From: Neobacillus sp. SuZ13
GTDB taxonomy: Bacteria; Bacillota; Bacilli; Bacillales; Cytobacillaceae
Assembly: GCF_030123365.1 (NCBI RefSeq)
Contig: NZ_CP126107.1
Location: 2,403,501-2,467,500, forward strand
Length of the DNA stretch: 64,000 nt
Reading direction: 5' to 3'
Positions 57,544 through 64,000 of the stretch are shown in pieces. A program made the translations under genes and the position numbers. A model generated the notes under the pieces. It did no database searches. It saw only the letters and a program-made list of their open reading frames with translations, and was not told the origin of the DNA. Within the stretch, counting starts at the first letter, position 1, and each line of letters begins with the position of its first letter.

Positions 57544-58752
57544 ATGAAAACAACCTTATCACAGTTTATGTTACGTACGGGAATTTACAGCGGCTCAAAT
57601 TCAAGGGCGATGGTCCCGAGTCTTTTTGCAGGTCTGGGAGCTAAACGCGTACTTCTCTTAAGTGACAGAGGCTTAGAGGCAGCAGGCATTGTAGAAAAAG
57701 TCGCTGAGATTTTTACTCTGACAGGGCATGGCTCTGGACCTGAATTGGTTGGGCAATTTTTAGATATCAAGCAGGATGCTGAAAGTCGATGTATCAATGA
57801 GGCTGTCCGCTATGCACGAGAAATCGGGGCAGATTCCTTACTAGCCGTTGGCGGGGGCAGTGTGCTTGATACCGTAAAAGGGGTGAAATACGCGCTCCAC
57901 AAAGGATTGACAGATATAAAAGAGGCTATTCCAGGCGGCTTATTGTATGAGTCCTTTCCAAAAGCCAACTACATGCCAATTCCACATATAGCCATCCCGA
58001 CTACAGCGGGTACCGGTTCAGAGGTTTCACCGATTGCCGTTATTTTTAACGAAGATATCCAAATGAAGACGAATATCATCAATCCATTTATTAATGCCGA
58101 TATGGCGATCTTGGACCCGGATTTAACCGTTGGACTTCCACCGATGATAACAGCATATACAGGATTTGATGCTTTAACACATGCCATTGAGGCACTCGCA
58201 TCGCCAACGGCAACAGGTCTAACCGATGCCTATGCTCTCCATGCCATTCGCCTGATTGAAAAAAATCTGCCAATTGCCGTTGCGGATGGTTCAAACCTTG
58301 ATGCCCGCATGGATTTATTACAAGCAAGCTTGATGGGGATTACCGCTTTCAGTTTTGCGTTAAACGCAATTCCTGTCCACAATCTGGCACATGCCTATGG
58401 AGCCTTGTTCCGGATTCCGCATGGACTCGCAAATGCCGTCTTTTTACCGGTGGTCATGGAGTTGGTACCTGATTTATATCTACCTAAGGCAGTGGAACTA
58501 GCCCAGGCCTTAAATGTAGACGTAAAGGGGGATACCCCGCAAACAGCGTTAGCCAAAGTGATTGGAAAAATTAAATTGCTTCAGTATAAGGTAGGATTAC
58601 CGGCAGATTTCAAGCAATTCAATATTACCGAAGAGGCACTCCTACTGGCAATTCCAGCCGTCATGAAGGATCCAGCGGCGTTGAACTTTCCTATGCCAAA
58701 AGAATTGATTGCAGCGATTGGACAAAAGGTGGTTCCGTTAACAGTAAAATAG
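57544..58752 (+). CDS. Iron-containing alcohol dehydrogenase (group III)
   Basis: A 402-residue Fe-ADH family enzyme; oxidises an alcohol to an aldehyde with NAD. I place the start at 57544 (MKTTLSQFML), about nine bases after GAGGTGG; 57538 is possible. Cofactor phrase AVGGGSVLDTVKG, IPTTAGTGSEVSPIAV, metal-binding D..THAIEALASP, NLAHAYGALFRIPHGLANAVFLP with His ligands. Last in the MBL-ligase-R2lox-ALDH-ADH block, with a strong terminator next. It fits with the ALDH to take an alcohol to an acid for the upstream ligase. Confidence 0.93.
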   Translation: MKTTLSQFMLRTGIYSGSNSRAMVPSLFAGLGAKRVLLLSDRGLEAAGIVEKVAEIFTLTGHGSGPELVGQFLDIKQDAESRCINEAVRYAREIGADSLLAVGGGSVLDTVKGVKYALHKGLTDIKEAIPGGLLYESFPKANYMPIPHIAIPTTAGTGSEVSPIAVIFNEDIQMKTNIINPFINADMAILDPDLTVGLPPMITAYTGFDALTHAIEALASPTATGLTDAYALHAIRLIEKNLPIAVADGSNLDARMDLLQASLMGITAFSFALNAIPVHNLAHAYGALFRIPHGLANAVFLPVVMELVPDLYLPKAVELAQALNVDVKGDTPQTALAKVIGKIKLLQYKVGLPADFKQFNITEEALLLAIPAVMKDPAALNFPMPKELIAAIGQKVVPLTVK

Positions 58753-58760
58753 GATAACAG

Positions 58761-58802
58761 GAAAAACCATTATGGATGTGTTGTAATTCATAATGGTTTT
58801 TC
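58761..58802 (+). terminator. Terminator of the catabolic island
   Basis: AAAAACCATTATG (58762-58774) pairs with CATAATGGTTTTT (58789-58801); good 13-bp stem with T-run. It closes the MBL-to-ADH block. Confidence 0.92.
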
Positions 58803-58867
58803 AATGATTATTTAGAGAAATTTTGATATTTTTATAGTTATCAACCATACATATGGGAGTGAAATAA

Positions 58868-59755
58868 GTGGAGGATAATAGAATTTTGAAAGAAAGTATG
58901 AATATCAACTTTAAAAAATTAACAGAATGTACCATCCAAGATATAATTACGGCTTGGAATCGAGGGTTTGAAGGGTACTTTGTGAAATTAGAAATGACAG
59001 CTGAAATGTTTTTTAACCGCTTGGTCAATGAGGGATTATCTTTGGAGCACTCATTGGTAGCTTATGACGGTGATAAACCTGTAGCAATCGTTTTAAATGG
59101 TTTCCGCGTCATTGAAGGGAAAAAGACATCTTGGAATGGAGGGACCGGAATTGCTCCTGAATACCGGGGGAAGGGTGTTTCCAGGTTGTTAATGGAGGCT
59201 GCCTTAAATGTTTATGCAGAAGAGGGAGTCGAAGTTGCCACCCTTGAAGCTATAAAAGAAAATGAACGGGCGATACGGTTATATCAACGATTCGGCTATG
59301 AGATAACTGATTCCCTTGTATATCTTAGTGGGAAAGTAGATTTGAAGGACACACCGATTTCTCACAAATCGATTCGGCCCGAACAGCTCCATACCTACCA
59401 TTTTTACAAAGAAAATCTTCCATGGCAGTGTCAGTGGCAGAGTGTGAAGTCAGGGGAAGCGCAAATTTATTTTGACGAGAACCAGAATCCACTTGGCTAC
59501 TCTTTATTCAAAAGGGTTTGGAATCAAGAGGGGCAATTGGAGAAGGTATTGCTCTATCAGCTTGAAATATTCGCTGAGTTGAAAGAGGGAACGATTAAAT
59601 CAATATTGAGTTCGATAACAAGAGCAAATCAGAATCCCATTAATTTCATGACCATAAATTCGTCATTATCTAATCCTGTCACTTTTAGATTACAAGATTT
59701 AGGCTTTGTAAAAACAACAGGGCAAGTCCAAATGGTCAAAAAAATAGATCAATAA
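58868..59755 (+). CDS. GNAT family N-acetyltransferase
   Basis: A 295-residue protein with one clear GNAT domain (about 10-155): GGTGIAPEYRGKGVSRLLMEAAL is the acetyl-CoA loop, followed by VATLEAIKENERAIRLYQRFGYE. The second half (160-295) is a divergent region, perhaps a degenerate second GNAT fold, as in two-domain relatives. The GTG start follows GGGAGTGA; an ATG ten codons later (58898) is a possible alternative. Monocistronic, outside the catabolic island. Substrate unknown. Confidence 0.82.
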   Translation: MEDNRILKESMNINFKKLTECTIQDIITAWNRGFEGYFVKLEMTAEMFFNRLVNEGLSLEHSLVAYDGDKPVAIVLNGFRVIEGKKTSWNGGTGIAPEYRGKGVSRLLMEAALNVYAEEGVEVATLEAIKENERAIRLYQRFGYEITDSLVYLSGKVDLKDTPISHKSIRPEQLHTYHFYKENLPWQCQWQSVKSGEAQIYFDENQNPLGYSLFKRVWNQEGQLEKVLLYQLEIFAELKEGTIKSILSSITRANQNPINFMTINSSLSNPVTFRLQDLGFVKTTGQVQMVKKIDQ

Positions 59756-59762
59756 AAATTTT

Positions 59763-59791
59763 TTGAATCCTAAATCATATTATTATATAAT
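59763..59791 (+). promoter_or_regulatory. Promoter of ppaC
   Basis: TTGAAT (59763-59768), 17-bp spacer, TATAAT (59786-59791); a good constitutive sigma-A promoter about 70 bp before the ppaC start. AGGTC and GACCT arms (59810-59829) lie in the leader. Confidence 0.75.
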
Positions 59792-59860
59792 TTTCGTTAG
59801 GGCATTCTCAGGTCGCTTGGGCTTGACCTACATAAAATAATAGGATTAGGAGAAAAACAA

Positions 59861-60796
59861 ATGGAAAAAGTACTTATTTTCGGTCACAAAAATCCTGACA
59901 CCGATACAATTTGTTCTGCGATTGCCTATGCAGACTTAAAAAAACAATTAGGGATGGATGTTGAACCTGTCCGTTTAGGACAAATCAACGGGGAAACACA
60001 ATTTGCACTTAACCAATTTAATGCAGAAGTTCCACGTTTGGTTGAAGCCGTTGCAAGTGAAGTGAACTCAGTTATTTTAGTCGATCACAACGAGCGCCAG
60101 CAAAGTGCCAATGATATCGCGGATGTTCGAGTCCTGGAAGTTATTGACCATCACCGTATTGCGAACTTCGAAACAAGCGATCCATTGTATTACCGCTGCG
60201 AGCCTGTAGGCTGTACAGCAACGATCTTAAATAAAATGTATAAAGAAAACAACAAAGAAATTAGCAAACCAATTGCTGGCCTTATGCTTTCTGCGATTAT
60301 TTCTGACTCTTTATTATTTAAGTCTCCAACATGTACACCAGAAGATGTTGCAGCAGCACGCGAGTTAGCTGAAATTGCTGGAGTGGACGCTGATACTTAT
60401 GGACTTGAAATGCTTAAAGCTGGGGCAGATGTTCGCGATAAATCCATATCTGAACTCTTAAGCCTGGATGCAAAAGGATTTGAAATGGGTTCAAGTAAAG
60501 TAGAAATCGCTCAAGTGAATGTCGTCGATACTGCCGATGTTCTTGCTCGCCAAGAAGAATTGGAAGCAGCGATCTCTTCCATTATTGAAGAAAAGAACTT
60601 AGACTTATTCTTGTTCGTGGTAACAGATATTTTAACAAACGATTCAGTTGGTTTAGCGTTAGGAAGTAAAACAGCTGCGGTTGAAAAAGCTTATAATGTT
60701 TCCCTTGTGAATAACACGGCTACACTAAAAGGTGTCGTTTCTCGTAAAAAGCAAATTGTTCCAGTTTTAACAGATATTTTTACTAAAGGTGAGTAG
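59861..60796 (+). CDS. ppaC: Manganese-dependent inorganic pyrophosphatase
   Basis: Family II (DHH-type) soluble pyrophosphatase; hydrolyses PPi from biosynthesis. 311 residues, with metal-binding [19 protein letters not shown] near the N-terminus, [11 protein letters not shown] and VIDHHRI, and a C-terminal DHHA2 domain ending [13 protein letters not shown], where Ser-Arg-Lys-Lys binds the substrate. Housekeeping gene. Ribosome binding site TTAGGAG. Flanked by a strong promoter and terminator; appears monocistronic. Confidence 0.97.
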   Translation: MEKVLIFGHKNPDTDTICSAIAYADLKKQLGMDVEPVRLGQINGETQFALNQFNAEVPRLVEAVASEVNSVILVDHNERQQSANDIADVRVLEVIDHHRIANFETSDPLYYRCEPVGCTATILNKMYKENNKEISKPIAGLMLSAIISDSLLFKSPTCTPEDVAAARELAEIAGVDADTYGLEMLKAGADVRDKSISELLSLDAKGFEMGSSKVEIAQVNVVDTADVLARQEELEAAISSIIEEKNLDLFLFVVTDILTNDSVGLALGSKTAAVEKAYNVSLVNNTATLKGVVSRKKQIVPVLTDIFTKGE

Positions 60797-60802
60797 TAAA
60801 AT

Positions 60803-60838
60803 AAGCCGTTCATGGAGAATTCCATGGGCGGTTTTTTC
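60803..60838 (+). terminator. Terminator of ppaC
   Basis: AGCCGTTCATGGA pairs with TCCATGGGCGGTT (with G-U pairs) and is followed by TTTTTCTTTT. The orphan hairpin at 8262-8295 is built the same way. Confidence 0.93.
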
Positions 60839-60863
60839 TTTTATTTAATCAGTGGAAATGGAA

Positions 60864-61006
60864 GTAGCAGATAAATTAATGAAAGTGGCAGATAAAATCG
60901 TAAAGTGGCAGATAAAATGAAAAAGTGGCAGATAAAGTATTCAAAGTGGCAGATAAAGTATTCAAAGTGGCAGATAAAGTATTCAAAGTGGCAGATAACT
61001 CAAAAA
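60864..61006. repeat. 21-bp tandem repeat array, about seven copies
   Basis: Units of GTGGCAGATAAAGTATTCAAA and close variants, 20-21 bp long, run head to tail; the last three full copies are identical. Some units are 20 bp, so no reading frame passes through. There are no unique spacers, so it is not CRISPR. The unit shares the GTGG..A(G/A)AT flavour of the 52-bp array at 7096-7395. Confidence 0.9.
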
Positions 61007-61254
61007 GCATTAATAAAGGTGGCTAAAAAGTTGCTTTTGAACAAGGATCCAGTCCGAAAAAATATTAGTTTTTCATAAAAGGCTTAAAACTAAGGCATGG
61101 ATAGGAAGATTAATGTCTTACGAAGCTGTGTTTTAGATGATAATGTTCCAAAAAATAAATTCCTTCTTTCCATCGGTAAATTTTTATTGTAATCTATTAA
61201 ATATTTAGAAAACCGAAATTATCTTAAAATTCACCAAGAGGAAGGGAAATTCGC
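61007..61254. other. Intergenic region before the EamA transporter gene
   Basis: About 250 bp without a supported gene. A 31-codon frame from 61098 has no ribosome binding site. AAGAGGAAGGGAAA just before 61255 serves the transporter. No clear promoter was found. Confidence 0.45.
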
Positions 61255-62088
61255 ATGCTGTTTTTGTCATTAATCAGTTCTTTTTTTAATGCACTGAATG
61301 CGCTTTATGCCAAGAAGATTGTTGGAGAAATGAAGGATAATAATAGTTTCATTGTTACTTCATTTGCCTACATTGGTTTGTTCCTTGGATTAACGCTGCC
61401 ATGGCTTTATTTATTCAAAGCAAACGCTATCTCGATTTCGTTATTAATTTTGGTTGTTCTGCTGGATATGGTCGGAAATTTGCTTTTCTTTAAAGCAATG
61501 AACAAAATCGAGGTATCTGTCCTATCGGTTTATATGGCGTTAACTCCATTGTTCACGTTTATTCCAAACTCCATCCTGTATGGCTTCCATCCATTTGTGC
61601 TCGTGTCTGTTTTGTTTATCATGGTGGGCGTCTATTTCCTAAATTTAAAAGGCCGGAACCCGCTGACCCCATTTCTTGAGCTTAGGAAACCAGGGAATTT
61701 ATTAGGAATTGCATCAGCGATTGTTTTTGGTGTGAGTATGGTGCCGTCTCAGCAATTACTTGTTCATGGCTGGGTTAATCCAGTGACACTTTATTTTTAC
61801 CGAGCGTGCGGGATTGCTTTGATTACCTATCTGATTTATCGTCCAAAGGTATGGTTTCCGAGCTTGCATAAACATCTAAGTTTACGCGGAATCACCGTCA
61901 TCATCCAATGGGTCTGCCTGTTTACAGCCTTAAAGTTTGCTGATGGTACACTGGTTGTCTCCTTGGCCTTCACTTCACCATTATTTGCTGTGTTCTTGGC
62001 GTGGTATTATTTTAAGGAACGCATTACTCCTGCGAAGCTAACGGCATGTGTGATTACAATTTTAGGAATTATTATTACGGTTGTTTAA
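61255..62088 (+). CDS. EamA/DMT-family transporter
   Basis: A 277-residue drug/metabolite transporter superfamily protein with about ten membrane helices in two EamA repeats (1-130 and 145-277). The end of the first repeat reads VYMALTPLFTFIPNSILYG, and the second FADGTLVVSLAFTSPLFAVFLAWYYFKERI, the conserved EamA end. Such proteins often export amino acids or other metabolites. Ribosome binding site AGAGGAAGGG. The next gene follows 31 bp later and could share a transcript; substrate unknown. Confidence 0.87.
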   Translation: MLFLSLISSFFNALNALYAKKIVGEMKDNNSFIVTSFAYIGLFLGLTLPWLYLFKANAISISLLILVVLLDMVGNLLFFKAMNKIEVSVLSVYMALTPLFTFIPNSILYGFHPFVLVSVLFIMVGVYFLNLKGRNPLTPFLELRKPGNLLGIASAIVFGVSMVPSQQLLVHGWVNPVTLYFYRACGIALITYLIYRPKVWFPSLHKHLSLRGITVIIQWVCLFTALKFADGTLVVSLAFTSPLFAVFLAWYYFKERITPAKLTACVITILGIIITVV

Positions 62089-62119
62089 GGGGAGTAATAT
62101 ATAAAGGAGGAATGAGCAG

Positions 62120-63436
62120 TTGAGCCGAAAGCACTCGACCACCATGTTCTTGGCTGGTCTGCAATGGTTATTTTTCATGTTTGCAAATACTGTGGTCATC
62201 CCGTTAACGATCGGGGATGCCTTTGATTTATCAGCAGGAGAAGTAGCAAGTTCGATGCAAAGAGCATTTATTTATACAGGGACAGCCTGTATCTTGCAAG
62301 CATTGTTTGGGCATAAGTATCCGCTAATGGAGGGACAATCGGGCTTGTGGTGGGGGGCCATCTTAAGTCTGTGTGCATCTGCTTCTTCCGCTGGCATTAG
62401 TTTGGAGGAACTAGGCGGCGGACTTGCGCTTGGGATTATTGGTTCAGGTGTTCTCGTTATGATCCTTGGCGTGTTAGGGATGGGAACAGTGTTAAAGCGC
62501 TTATTCACACCGGTTGTGATGAGTACGGTCCTTTTTCTCCTCGCGAGCCAGCTGATTGTTATTTTTACAAAAGGAATGCTTGGCTTAAGTACTGGTGAAC
62601 AGATTGATATTCCAACAGCAGGATTTTCGATCCTGTTAATCATTCTCGTAGTATGGATCAATTTGAAGGGTCCGGGTGTTATTCGCAATTTTTCCATCCT
62701 AATTGGAATTGTAACCGGATGGGTGGTTCATGCTGTTTTCTTCCCAGCACCCGCTGCGAATGTAAGTGCGTCTACGGAGTTTTTTGAGTTATTTCCATGG
62801 GGGAAACCTAGTTTTAGCTTGGGGCTCATTCTTATGACAGTGATTACTGGTTTAGTTAATACAACGAATACAATGGCTTCGATAAAAGGGGTGGAGCCCA
62901 TCTTGAAGACTTCAACCACAGATAACCAATATCGCCGCTCATTTGTACTAACGGGAATTAATTCAATCGTTTCTGGACTGTTTGGGATGGTTCCGTATGC
63001 TCCTTATATTTCTTCGCTCGGATTTTTACAGTCTACGCTCATATTTGAGCGGGCACCTATTATCATTGGTGGAGCAATGTTTATTGTCCTTGGCTTGGTG
63101 CCTGCACTAAGTAACTTGTTTTCCACAATGCCAATTAGTGTAGGGGATGCTGTTTTATTTGTTGCCTATTTGCAACTATTTAGTGGTGCACTCACTAATT
63201 TGAATGGAATTCCTTTTAACCAGCGAACGATCTATCGCATCGCGGCTCCAGTGCTGCTTGGAATTGCCATCATGAATATTCCGTCTGAAATGTTTTCCTC
63301 GCTGCCAATGTTGGTTCAACCACTGTTATCGAGCGGCTTATTAGTAGGAATTTTGCTAGCAATCATCCTAGAAAATACCATTAACTGGAATAAACTAGAG
63401 AACCCCGTGCCAAATGCGGAAAGAAAAATTAGTTAA
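62120..63436 (+). CDS. NCS2-family nucleobase permease (uracil/xanthine type)
   Basis: A 438-residue NCS2/NAT-family proton symporter with about 12-14 helices. MFANTVVIPLTIG in helix 1, YPLMEGQSGLWWG in helix 3 (binding-site region), NTTNTMASIKGVEPI (NAT signature-like Asn/Thr region) and PYAPYISSLGFLQST. The sequence lacks the QH motif of classical nucleobase transporters in the usual place, so the substrate (purine, uracil or another ring compound) is open. TTG start after AAAGGAGGAATGAG. The adjacent PucR-type regulator suggests purine catabolism. Confidence 0.87.
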   Translation: MSRKHSTTMFLAGLQWLFFMFANTVVIPLTIGDAFDLSAGEVASSMQRAFIYTGTACILQALFGHKYPLMEGQSGLWWGAILSLCASASSAGISLEELGGGLALGIIGSGVLVMILGVLGMGTVLKRLFTPVVMSTVLFLLASQLIVIFTKGMLGLSTGEQIDIPTAGFSILLIILVVWINLKGPGVIRNFSILIGIVTGWVVHAVFFPAPAANVSASTEFFELFPWGKPSFSLGLILMTVITGLVNTTNTMASIKGVEPILKTSTTDNQYRRSFVLTGINSIVSGLFGMVPYAPYISSLGFLQSTLIFERAPIIIGGAMFIVLGLVPALSNLFSTMPISVGDAVLFVAYLQLFSGALTNLNGIPFNQRTIYRIAAPVLLGIAIMNIPSEMFSSLPMLVQPLLSSGLLVGILLAIILENTINWNKLENPVPNAERKIS

Positions 63437-63442
63437 TGAAAA

Positions 63443-63473
63443 ACGGCGCCCCTAAAAAATTAGGGGCGCCTAG
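63443..63473 (-). terminator. Bidirectional terminator between the permease and the PucR-type gene
   Basis: GGCGCCCCTAA (63445-63455) pairs with TTAGGGGCGCC (63460-63470), loop AAAA. On the minus strand it is followed by GTTTTT; on the plus strand the T-run is weaker. Confidence 0.9.
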
Positions 63474-63489
63474 TTATTTGATATCAATG

Positions 63490-64000
63490 TTACACCTGTT
63501 GCGTCAGCTTGTCTTTTAAAAAAGGATAAAGACTGACGGCGAGATGGATATTTAAAAATTGTTGGCTATCGGATAAATCTGTGGAAAGAATCTCTTCAAT
63601 CCGTTTTAAGCGGTACATTAGAGTGTTCGTATGAACATGAATGGACTCCGCTGCTTCTTTTGCATTTTGATTGTGTTCAAGATAGGCGAATAACGAAGGG
63701 AGTAGTTCTCCTTTTCGAGATTGGTCGTATTCAAACAGCGGTCCTAGCACTTCGATAATAAAATCGATGAGTTCCTCCTCAGTATTTTGAAGTAGAAGCC
63801 GTTGAACCCCAAGTTCCTTATAACTGATAACCTGATTTTTTCCCCCAAAGCTTTGAAGGAATTGTAAGCATTTTGCTGCTTCCTGTATTGATTTCGTGAC
63901 CTTTAATAAACTGGAATGAATTCTGCCGATTCCAATTGAAACCGTTGTTCCCCAATTTTTTATCTGGATTTCCTGCTGGAATTTTGCCACTAGTTCCTTC
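63490..64000 (-). CDS. PucR/CdaR-family transcriptional regulator (5' part beyond window)
   Basis: The 3' end of a minus-strand gene that runs off the window: the frame stays open to base 64000, and internal starts are unconvincing. The visible 170 residues end in the PucR C-terminal helix-turn-helix (PF13556): LFAYLEHNQNAKEAAESIHVHTNTLMYRLKRIEEIL, here quoted as YLEHNQNAKEAAE and HVHTNTLMYRLKRI. Upstream, SIGIGRIHSSLLKVTKSIQEA fits the GGDEF-like middle domain. These are activators of purine, diacid or amino-acid catabolism. It is convergent with the nucleobase permease, a likely target. Confidence 0.88.
   Translation of the reverse strand, partial: KELVAKFQQEIQIKNWGTTVSIGIGRIHSSLLKVTKSIQEAAKCLQFLQSFGGKNQVISYKELGVQRLLLQNTEEELIDFIIEVLGPLFEYDQSRKGELLPSLFAYLEHNQNAKEAAESIHVHTNTLMYRLKRIEEILSTDLSDSQQFLNIHLAVSLYPFLKDKLTQQV

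Noticed and set aside
60864..61006. CRISPR array
   Set aside because: Units are directly adjacent with no unique spacers, no leader and no cas genes; likewise the 52-bp array.
60864..61006. A coding repeat reading VADKVFK in one frame
   Set aside because: Earlier units are 20 bp, which breaks the frame, and a stop follows; no ribosome binding site.
61098..61193. A 31-codon frame before the EamA gene
   Set aside because: No ribosome binding site, terminator or recognisable sequence.

Overview
The window looks like chromosome from an endospore-forming, low-GC member of the Bacillaceae (Bacillus/Neobacillus-like). Evidence for this is a qoxABCD quinol oxidase, a GerA-family germinant receptor operon, GerPA/GerPF-type genes behind a sigma-K-like promoter, Bacillus-style riboswitches, strong AGGAGG-type ribosome binding sites, TTG/GTG starts and typical intrinsic terminators. 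There is no prophage, CRISPR array, rRNA or tRNA that I can see; one IS3-family insertion sequence is present. Layout: 0-4 kb, qoxABCD on the minus strand, with a Rex-like operator between the promoter hexamers. 4-9 kb, small genes: a HesB-fold protein, a spore-coat type Hsp20 with two GerPA/GerPF proteins, a HAD phosphatase, a cold-shock protein, YwbE and a GyrI-like protein, interrupted by a 52-bp tandem repeat and a GC-rich structured repeat. 9-11.1 kb, an FMN riboswitch followed by ribE, a stand-alone ribB and ribH, with no ribD or ribA. 11.1-22.6 kb, a cobalamin riboswitch followed by one long, tightly overlapping set of genes: corrinoid uptake (btuFC and a btuD-cbiZ fusion), late nucleotide-loop assembly (cbiB, cobD, cobU, cobQ/cbiP, cobS, cobC, a degenerate CobU-like gene), a PduO-type adenosyltransferase, and cblT/cblS for alpha-ribazole salvage. 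This is mainly a salvage system. 22.6-38.5 kb, housekeeping and sporulation functions: a class A PBP, a MacB-like ABC pair, a lone holin, an MFS transporter, an aldo/keto reductase, small membrane proteins, a gerA-gerC-gerB-gerB germination operon with duplicated gerB, a PAS histidine kinase, a GNAT and a 50-residue YpzG-like gene. 38.7-58.8 kb is the most interesting part: a roughly 20-kb catabolic island. It encodes an acyl-CoA dehydrogenase, a FabG-like reductase, two adjacent MaoC-fold hydratase genes (HadA/HadB-like), a second SDR, a thiolase, two acyl-CoA ligases, a complete Liv-type ABC importer, a metallo-beta-lactamase-fold hydrolase, an R2-like ligand-binding oxidase (R2lox), an aldehyde dehydrogenase and an iron-containing alcohol dehydrogenase. 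Read together, these form a plausible uptake, terminal oxidation, activation and beta-oxidation route for an unidentified aliphatic or ring-derived acid or alcohol. Two near-identical palindromic operators and two cre-like sites suggest common regulation by a TetR-type repressor encoded elsewhere and by CcpA. An IS3 element interrupts an intergenic repeat array inside this island. 58.8-64 kb: a GNAT, ppaC, a 21-bp repeat array, an EamA transporter, a nucleobase permease and the 3' part of a PucR-type regulator cut by the window end.
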